This document shows, in pieces, positions 6,135 to 10,387 of a stretch of DNA of 10,387 nt. Each line of letters begins with the position of its first letter. Positions within the stretch are counted from its first letter, which is position 1. This DNA comes from DASRTE01 sp035253685 (lineage in GTDB: Bacteria > Actinomycetota > Actinomycetes > Jiangellales > Jiangellaceae). The stretch is taken from contig DATFBR010000018.1 of NCBI GenBank assembly GCA_035253685.1, positions 1 through 10,387 on the forward strand, read 5' to 3'. The notes under the pieces are model-generated. The model did no database searches, was not told the DNA's origin, and saw only the letters and a list, made by a program, of their open reading frames with translations. Made by a program: the position numbers and the translations under genes.

Positions 6135-6164
6135 CCCCGGCCGACGGTCGTTGTGTGCAGCGCC
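6122..6164. terminator. Candidate bidirectional terminator between convergent cupin and AsnC-type genes
   Basis: GGCGCTGCAC (6122-6131) is matched perfectly by GTGCAGCGCC (6155-6164), with a 23-base loop that holds a weaker inner GACC/GGTC pairing (6133-6136 and 6146-6149). It spans the cupin stop codon and sits in the 44-bp convergent gap before the AsnC-type gene. There is no T-tract, which is common for actinobacterial terminators. Both strands would form the structure. Confidence 0.5.
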
Positions 6165-6178
6165 GGGACGATGACCGA

Positions 6179-6466
6179 TCAGTCGGAGTCCTCGGCCCCG
6201 AGGGCGAAGGCGGCTTCGAGGTCGTGCTTGGAGAACGTCCGGAACGCGATGTGGGTCTCGGTCCGCAGCACGCCGGGCACCTTGTTGAGCCGGTCGGCGA
6301 CGACGTCGGCCACCTCCTGGTGTTCGCGCACACGCACCATGGCGACCAGATCGATCTCGCCGGTCACGGAGTAGACCTCGCTGACCGCGTCGAGCGCCGC
6401 GATCTGTTCGGCAACCTCGGGGATGCGCGCGACCTCGGCCTCGATGAAGACGATCGCGGTGATCAC
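6179..6466 (-). CDS. Stand-alone Lrp/AsnC effector-binding (RAM) domain protein
   Basis: The 95-residue product is a single alpha/beta ACT-like domain equivalent to the ligand-binding half of Lrp/AsnC regulators. ITAIVFIEAE forms the first strand, IPEVAEQIAALDAVSEVYSV the first helix and strand 2, and VTGEIDLVAMVRV (34-46) the conserved Gly-x-x-Asp turn. HIAFRTFSKHDL closes the domain. There is no helix-turn-helix, so it cannot bind DNA alone. Such proteins form rings and may bind amino acids or modulate full-length paralogues; the ligand is unknown. The GTG start has GAGGAGGG at 6471-6478. It is the last of three minus-strand genes after the nuclease and rhomboid, 62 bp from the latter, so co-transcription is possible. 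Confidence 0.9.
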   Translation of the reverse strand: MITAIVFIEAEVARIPEVAEQIAALDAVSEVYSVTGEIDLVAMVRVREHQEVADVVADRLNKVPGVLRTETHIAFRTFSKHDLEAAFALGAEDSD

Positions 6467-6470
6467 GTGG

Positions 6471-6478
6471 CCCTCCTC
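6471..6478 (-). promoter_or_regulatory. Strong ribosome binding site of the RAM-domain gene
   Basis: GAGGAGGG on the minus strand lies four bases before the GTG at 6466. It is the strongest ribosome site in the window and fixes the start of this short gene. Confidence 0.65.
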
Positions 6479-6528
6479 GCATCGATACGGTCGGCGGCGA
6501 GACTACCGGTGCACGGCCGGGGCGGAGC

Positions 6529-7326
6529 TCAGCGCAGTCCGATGCCGTACGGGCCCCTGGGATCCGGCCGTTCAGCGCCCCGACCGAGCGCGAGCGCGAA
6601 CAGCAGGCCGACCACGAAGCCGGCCAGGTGTGCGACGTACGCGACCTCACCGGCGGCCATGCCGGTGCCCAAGCTGTAGACGGCCTGGACCACGAACCAG
6701 GTGCCGAGGACGAGCCAGGCCGGCAACGGCAAAGGAAAGAACAGCAGGATCGGCACGAGGCTGATCACCCGCGCTGTCGGGTACCAGACGATGTAGGCGC
6801 CGAGCACTCCGGCGATCGCACCGGACGCGCCCACGAGCGTCGATCGCGAGTCGGCGTCGGTGAACGCGAACGCGTAGGTGGCGGCGATGCCACACGCGAA
6901 GTAGAAGAACAGGAACCGGATCCGGCCGAGCCGGTCCTCGACGTTGTTGCCGAACACCGCGAGGAACAACACGTTCCCCAGCAGGTGCGCCCAACCGCCG
7001 TGCAGGAACATCGCGGTCACCGCCGAGAGCAGCGGCACCTTGTCGAAGTCGGGCGGCACGAGTTGACACGCTGGTGCACCCGACGGGTCGACGACGGCAT
7101 CGCCGACCACGAGCGGGAGCTGCCGGCCCGTGGTGAGCTCCTGCGGGATCGCCGCCCATCGGTCGAAGAACGCCTGAGCCGAGCACAGCGCCTCGGTTCC
7201 GGACTCGCCCAGGCCGGCGAGCCCCAACGGGCTGATCAGGAAGATGACGACGTTGACCGCGACGAGCGCACGAGTGACGTAGGCAGGTCTGCGGGTGGGG
7301 TTCTGGTCGTGGATGGGGATGACCAC
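6529..7326 (-). CDS. Rhomboid-family intramembrane serine protease
   Basis: Rhomboids cleave transmembrane substrates inside the membrane with a Ser-His dyad. The 265-residue product shows the whole set: MFLHGGWAHLLGN (His109, His114, Asn118 of the oxyanion region), NNVEDRLG, the catalytic serine in GASGAIAG (Ser168) and the catalytic histidine in AHLAGFVVG (His233). Six or so membrane helices are apparent, at about 17-33, 101-126, 135-155, 166-181, 187-215 and 228-248. A loop of about 65 residues between helices 1 and 2 carries Cys48 and Cys87, a possible disulfide if extracytoplasmic. The start VVIPIHDQNPTRR is typical of actinobacterial members. GTG at 7326 is preceded by GAGGGATGA. It follows the nuclease gene by 46 bp on the same strand. 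Substrates are unknown. Confidence 0.95.
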   Translation of the reverse strand: MVIPIHDQNPTRRPAYVTRALVAVNVVIFLISPLGLAGLGESGTEALCSAQAFFDRWAAIPQELTTGRQLPLVVGDAVVDPSGAPACQLVPPDFDKVPLLSAVTAMFLHGGWAHLLGNVLFLAVFGNNVEDRLGRIRFLFFYFACGIAATYAFAFTDADSRSTLVGASGAIAGVLGAYIVWYPTARVISLVPILLFFPLPLPAWLVLGTWFVVQAVYSLGTGMAAGEVAYVAHLAGFVVGLLFALALGRGAERPDPRGPYGIGLR

Positions 7327-7372
7327 CCGGAGATCATCCCTCAGCAGGTGCGGGAAGTCGTGGCCACCGGGG

Positions 7373-9121
7373 TCAGCGAACCGGCCGGAGCCGGCGGCGG
7401 TCGTCGAACGGACGGCTGGCCCGGTCGGCGAGGTCGGCCGCTGCGACCAGACCGACCAGCCCGCCGGCGCCGCCGGCCGGCAGTGCCCATACTCCGTCGA
7501 CCTCGACCAGGCGGGTGCCTGGCATCTCCAGCCAGCGCAGGACGCACTCGGCCTCCTCGACGGTGGCGGCCGGCAGCGGCGGAGGAGCGGGCGCGACCGT
7601 TTCCGCTGTGGCCACGAGCGCGTCGAGGTACGGGCGCGGATGTGCTCCGGGCGGCGTGGCGCCGGCCGCGACCAACCGACCGTGCCGGACGACATGCAGC
7701 TCCCAGCCACCCGGATCGAGCCGGCGGGCTGCCGCGAGTTGCGGCACGGCGGCGAGGGCTGCGATCCGTTGGGACCGGGCGGCGGTGCGGACGAAAGTCG
7801 ACATGCGGTCGCGGTGGACCGCCGCTTCCTCGTAGCGGTGGGCGCCGGCGAGCAGTTCGATGCGCGCCAGCAGCCGGCGGACCAGTTCGTGCGGGTCGGC
7901 GGTGAATGCCAGCCGGACGGCATCGACATGCCGGCCGTAGGCGGCGACCGTCTCACCGCCCTCACACGGCGCACCGCACCGGCCCATCTCGGCCAGGGCG
8001 CAGGCCGACCGCAGTCGCGTCGGCGAGAGGCGATCGGTGCACTGCCGGATGGGGACCGCCTCGTGGACGGCGGTCATGGCCGCCTCGGCCAGCCGGCGCG
8101 ATCCGAACGGGCCGAGGTACGTCGCGTCGTCCGCCTTGACCTCCCGGACCAGCGAGAGCCGTGGAAAGGGTTCGACGGTGAGCTTGAGCCAGGTGGCCCG
8201 CTCGGGGAACCGCGATCGGCGGTTGTACCGCGGCTTGCGCGCCGCGATGAGGCGTAGCTCGCGCACCTCCGCCTCGAGGGCCGTGGCGCATGTCATGCCC
8301 GTGACCGTCTCGGCGACGGCAACCATCTCGGTCATGCGGTTGCGCGTCTCGGATGCGGTGAAGTACGTGCGCACGCGCGACCGCATGTCCTTGCTCTTGC
8401 CGACGTAGAGGGCGGCGCCCTGTGCGTCGAGGAACAGGTACACGCCGGGTGCGTGCGGCAGGCTCTCGGCGAGGTACCGCTTCCGGCGCTGCGCCGGCGT
8501 GACCATGCTCTGCCAGGTGGCGAGTTCGTCGACGGTGTGGACCCCGACATTGCCCAGCCGCTCGATCAGTCCATGCAGTACGTCGACGGTCGCGCGTGCG
8601 TCGTCGAGGGCGCGGTGGGTCGGCATGGTGCTGGCGCGGAAGATGCGTGCCAGTGTGGACAGCCTGCAGTCATGGGCCTCGTCCCGGGCCAGGACCCGGC
8701 GGGCCAGCCGAGCCGTGTCGAGCACGCGGGGTCGCGGCCAGGAATGTCCCAGTCGCTCGCATGCCCTCGTGAGGAAACCGATGTCGAACGGCGCGTTGTG
8801 GGCGACCAGGACGCAGCCGCGCGAGAACTCCAGGAACGCCGGCAGCACCGCGTCGATGCGCGGCGCCGCGGCGACCATGGTGTCGGTGATGCCGGTGAGC
8901 ACGGCGACGAACGGTGGGATGGGCATGCCCGGGCTGACGAGCGTCTGGAACTCGCCGAGCACCTCGCCGCCGCGCACTTTGACCGCGCCCACCTCGGTGA
9001 TCTCGCTCGCACCCGGGGATCCGCCGGTGGTCTCCAGGTCGACGACGACGAAAGTGGTGGCGATCAGCGGGTCGCCCAGCTCGTCGAGTGTCCCCTGGAC
9101 GGCGACCACCGGCGAGCTCAC
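7373..9121 (-). CDS. DEDDh 3'-5' exonuclease fused to a UvrC/Cho-like GIY-YIG endonuclease
   Basis: The 582-residue product joins two nucleases. The N-terminal domain (about 22-185) is a DnaQ/epsilon-type DEDDh exonuclease with VVDLETTG (Asp28, Glu30), HNAPFD (Asp113) and HRALDDA (His169, Asp174), all catalytic positions present. The next domain (about 222-305) is a GIY-YIG nuclease: PGVYLF, YVGKSKDMRSRVRTYF and a Glu288-containing ELRLI stretch ending KPRYN, as in UvrC and Cho. A UvrC-like cysteine cluster follows (Cys361, Cys374, Cys382, Cys386), then a UVR-like helical segment LAGAHRYEEAAVHRDRM (424-440). The UvrC RNase H-like second nuclease and the HhH domains are not evident. It likely acts in DNA repair and corresponds to M. 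tuberculosis Rv2191. The GTG at 9121 is set by a leaderless-type promoter; a GTG at 9151 would add ten residues. Confidence 0.94.
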   Translation of the reverse strand: MSSPVVAVQGTLDELGDPLIATTFVVVDLETTGGSPGASEITEVGAVKVRGGEVLGEFQTLVSPGMPIPPFVAVLTGITDTMVAAAPRIDAVLPAFLEFSRGCVLVAHNAPFDIGFLTRACERLGHSWPRPRVLDTARLARRVLARDEAHDCRLSTLARIFRASTMPTHRALDDARATVDVLHGLIERLGNVGVHTVDELATWQSMVTPAQRRKRYLAESLPHAPGVYLFLDAQGAALYVGKSKDMRSRVRTYFTASETRNRMTEMVAVAETVTGMTCATALEAEVRELRLIAARKPRYNRRSRFPERATWLKLTVEPFPRLSLVREVKADDATYLGPFGSRRLAEAAMTAVHEAVPIRQCTDRLSPTRLRSACALAEMGRCGAPCEGGETVAAYGRHVDAVRLAFTADPHELVRRLLARIELLAGAHRYEEAAVHRDRMSTFVRTAARSQRIAALAAVPQLAAARRLDPGGWELHVVRHGRLVAAGATPPGAHPRPYLDALVATAETVAPAPPPLPAATVEEAECVLRWLEMPGTRLVEVDGVWALPAGGAGGLVGLVAAADLADRASRPFDDRRRLRPVR

Positions 9122-9128
9122 GCACCCG

Positions 9129-9134
9129 ACGCTA
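9129..9134 (-). promoter_or_regulatory. Leaderless-type -10 element TAGCGT for the nuclease gene
   Basis: On the minus strand TAGCGT fits TAnnnT and is separated by seven bases from the GTG at 9121, the first residue of VSSPVVAVQG. No ribosome site precedes this GTG or the one at 9151. Together these suggest a leaderless transcript beginning on the start codon. Confidence 0.5.
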
Positions 9135-9248
9135 GGCACCGGCTCCGACACGGCGGCGACGACGCGCCGCCGATCCTGCTCACCATTCGCGGCGTCACGT
9201 TCGCCGTCGTCGCCGGAGGCGACCGTCGAGGCGACATGATCACCGAGT

Positions 9249-9254
9249 TAGGGT
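9249..9254 (+). promoter_or_regulatory. -10 element TAGGGT for the zinc-ribbon/coiled-coil pair
   Basis: TAGGGT fits TAnnnT and would start transcription near 9262, four or so bases before the ATG at 9266, giving an almost leaderless mRNA. No -35 is evident. The rest of the divergent gap (9122-9265) shows no other clear signal and no gene. Confidence 0.4.
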
Positions 9255-9265
9255 GAGTCGTCGAG

Positions 9266-9574
9266 ATGGACGAGGAGGCGATCGTGCCGGTGCCGATGCC
9301 GACTCCGGCGACCCGGTGGCGCTGCACGCGATGCGGCAACCTGACCCGGTTCGACGTCGTGCGCTCGAGCCGGGTGCGCGAGTACGTCCATCTCGATCTC
9401 GCCGGCGAGCCGAGAGTCGAGGAGACCGAGATCCTGGCCCAGGCCGTCGAACAGGTGCGCTGCCGATGGTGTGCCGGGACGGACACCGTCGAGGTCGTCC
9501 AGCGCGTCGATGCGAGCCAGGTCCGCGCTGCCGGCGGCACCGAAACGGGCGGCAGGAGCGCGGACACCGCGTGA
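9266..9574 (+). CDS. Small zinc-ribbon protein upstream of a coiled-coil/NYN-type gene
   Basis: The 102-residue product carries two cysteine pairs, WRCTRCGN (Cys20, Cys23) and VRCRWCAG (Cys66, Cys69), about 43 residues apart. This is a typical four-Cys zinc-ribbon arrangement. Between them lie charged strands with FDVVRSSRVREY and DLAGEPRVEETEIL. I recognise the general pattern from actinobacterial hypothetical proteins but no assigned function. The acidic C-terminal tail is low-complexity. The ATG at 9266 follows a near-leaderless promoter. Its stop overlaps the next gene's GTG as GTGA at 9571-9574, so the two proteins are made together and may work together, possibly on nucleic acid. Confidence 0.8.
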   Translation: MDEEAIVPVPMPTPATRWRCTRCGNLTRFDVVRSSRVREYVHLDLAGEPRVEETEILAQAVEQVRCRWCAGTDTVEVVQRVDASQVRAAGGTETGGRSADTA

Positions 9575-10387
9575 CGACACTGCCCGAGACCGTTCGCCAG
9601 CGGGTCATCGCCCTGGCCGCAGATGTGCTCGGAGAACTGGCTGCTGACGAGACGCCGCCGTCGCTGAAGGCCATCGCCCGGTTCGCCGCGGCCAAGCGGG
9701 CCAAGCTGGGTGGAACGACCATCGCGGCCGCACTGGACGCCGACCCGGTGTTCCGTGCCCGCGTGCTGGAGACGGCCCGGACCGCATATCCAGGGTTGGT
9801 CGAAGCCGTCGCGGAGGGCGCGGCGCCGGCGGCGGCCGATCCGGCCGACGTGGCGACGGTGGCGTTCCTGCTCCGCCCGGAGGGGTGGACGGACCTGGTG
9901 GCGGCTGCGGGGGACTCGGCCCGCCGGACCGGCGACCAGGCCCGGGCGGCCCGCGACGCCGCTGCAGCCGTCCGGCTGCGTGAGCAGCTGTCGGCGGTGC
10001 GGGCCGAGGCGAGGGAGGGCCGCGAGCGGGCCAAGGCCGACATCGACCGGCTCAAGGCCGAGAACGCGACGCTGCGGCGGCAGCTGAACGAGCTACGGAC
10101 CCGGGTGGTGGCCACGGAGGACGCCGGACGGAACATGGCCGCGGAGTCGGCGCACGCCGTGAGCGTCGCCGAAGCGGGCCGCGCAGCTGCGGATGCCGAG
10201 GCCCGCCGGCTGCGGGCCCGGCTGACCGAGGTCGAACAGGCACTGGAGGCGACCCGCCGGGCCGGCCGCGAAGGCCGTAGCCTCGAAACCGCGCGGCTGG
10301 GGCTCTTGCTCGACACGCTGGCCGAGGCGGCCGCCGGCCTGCGCCGCGAGCTCGCGTTGCCGGCGTCGACGGTGCGGCCGGCCGACA
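9571..10387 (+). CDS. Coiled-coil protein resembling actinobacterial NYN-domain (putative RNA-binding) proteins, N-terminal part
   Basis: The frame stays open from the GTG at 9571 to the right edge, giving 272 residues. An N-terminal helical region (1-112) includes ARFAAAKRAKLGGTTIAAAL (36-55) and DPVFRARV, a segment I associate with actinobacterial proteins annotated as RNA-binding or NYN-domain. AFLLRPEGWTDLV (98-110) follows, then a long highly charged coiled coil (about 117-235) with heptad-like leucines, and a helical stretch ending LALPAS. In the full-length family the NYN (PIN-like RNase) domain is expected C-terminal, beyond this window, so nuclease function is inference. Start choice rests on the GTGA overlap with the zinc-ribbon gene; AGGAG at 9554-9558 is rather far upstream. 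Confidence 0.8.
   Translation, partial: MTTLPETVRQRVIALAADVLGELAADETPPSLKAIARFAAAKRAKLGGTTIAAALDADPVFRARVLETARTAYPGLVEAVAEGAAPAAADPADVATVAFLLRPEGWTDLVAAAGDSARRTGDQARAARDAAAAVRLREQLSAVRAEAREGRERAKADIDRLKAENATLRRQLNELRTRVVATEDAGRNMAAESAHAVSVAEAGRAAADAEARRLRARLTEVEQALEATRRAGREGRSLETARLGLLLDTLAEAAAGLRRELALPASTVRPAD

Noticed and set aside
9240..10316. 358-codon minus-strand frame at the right end
   Set aside because: A Ser/Arg/Ala-rich repetitive translation antisense to the coiled-coil gene; the plus strand has coherent heptads and a coupled start.
1..10387. Defence system, prophage, transposon or CRISPR array
   Set aside because: No integrase, transposase, direct-repeat array or tRNA-att structure is visible; base composition is uniform and the gene order matches a conserved housekeeping block.

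Overview
This is an ordinary-looking chromosomal segment of a high-GC Actinobacterium. Start codons are often GTG, intergenic gaps are short and GC-rich, and several genes abut as GTGA/ATGA stop-start overlaps. The order qcrB-qcrA-qcrC-ctaE | trpD | DEDDh/UvrC-like nuclease, with these relative orientations, matches from memory the Mycobacterium tuberculosis block Rv2196-Rv2191. The family cannot be fixed from sequence alone.

Region 1 (1-2854, minus strand) is the respiratory operon ctaE-qcrC-qcrA-qcrB. It encodes cytochrome c oxidase subunit III and the actinobacterial cytochrome bcc complex: a diheme cytochrome c, a three-helix Rieske protein and the N-terminus of cytochrome b. These parts form the bcc:aa3 supercomplex, which moves electrons from menaquinol to oxygen without a soluble cytochrome c. 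qcrB runs off the left edge.

Region 2 (2855-4494) starts with a divergent promoter region holding two perfect inverted repeats. A degenerate response-regulator receiver gene follows, then trpD (anthranilate phosphoribosyltransferase) 7 bp downstream, probably as a two-gene operon on the plus strand.

Region 3 (4488-6134) holds small accessory genes. They are an unannotated 45-residue membrane peptide overlapping the end of trpD, a pyridoxamine-5'-phosphate-oxidase-fold protein with a leaderless-looking promoter, a DUF5655-type protein with an N-terminal zinc knuckle, and a single-domain cupin.

Region 4 (6179-9121, minus strand) reads nuclease -> rhomboid -> stand-alone Lrp/AsnC effector domain, with gaps of 46 and 62 bp. 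The nuclease fuses a DEDDh exonuclease to a UvrC/Cho-like GIY-YIG endonuclease and appears to be translated from a leaderless GTG.

Region 5 (9266-10387, plus strand) is a small two-CxxC zinc-ribbon protein coupled by GTGA to the N-terminal half of a long coiled-coil protein. That protein resembles the actinobacterial NYN-domain family and is cut by the right edge. No intergenic stretch exceeds about 170 bp.

I see no mobile element, CRISPR array, tRNA or rRNA, and no clearly new multi-gene system. The items most worth checking are the pseudo-receiver before trpD, the small membrane peptide, the nuclease fusion, the zinc-ribbon/coiled-coil pair, and the palindromes in the divergent promoter regions.
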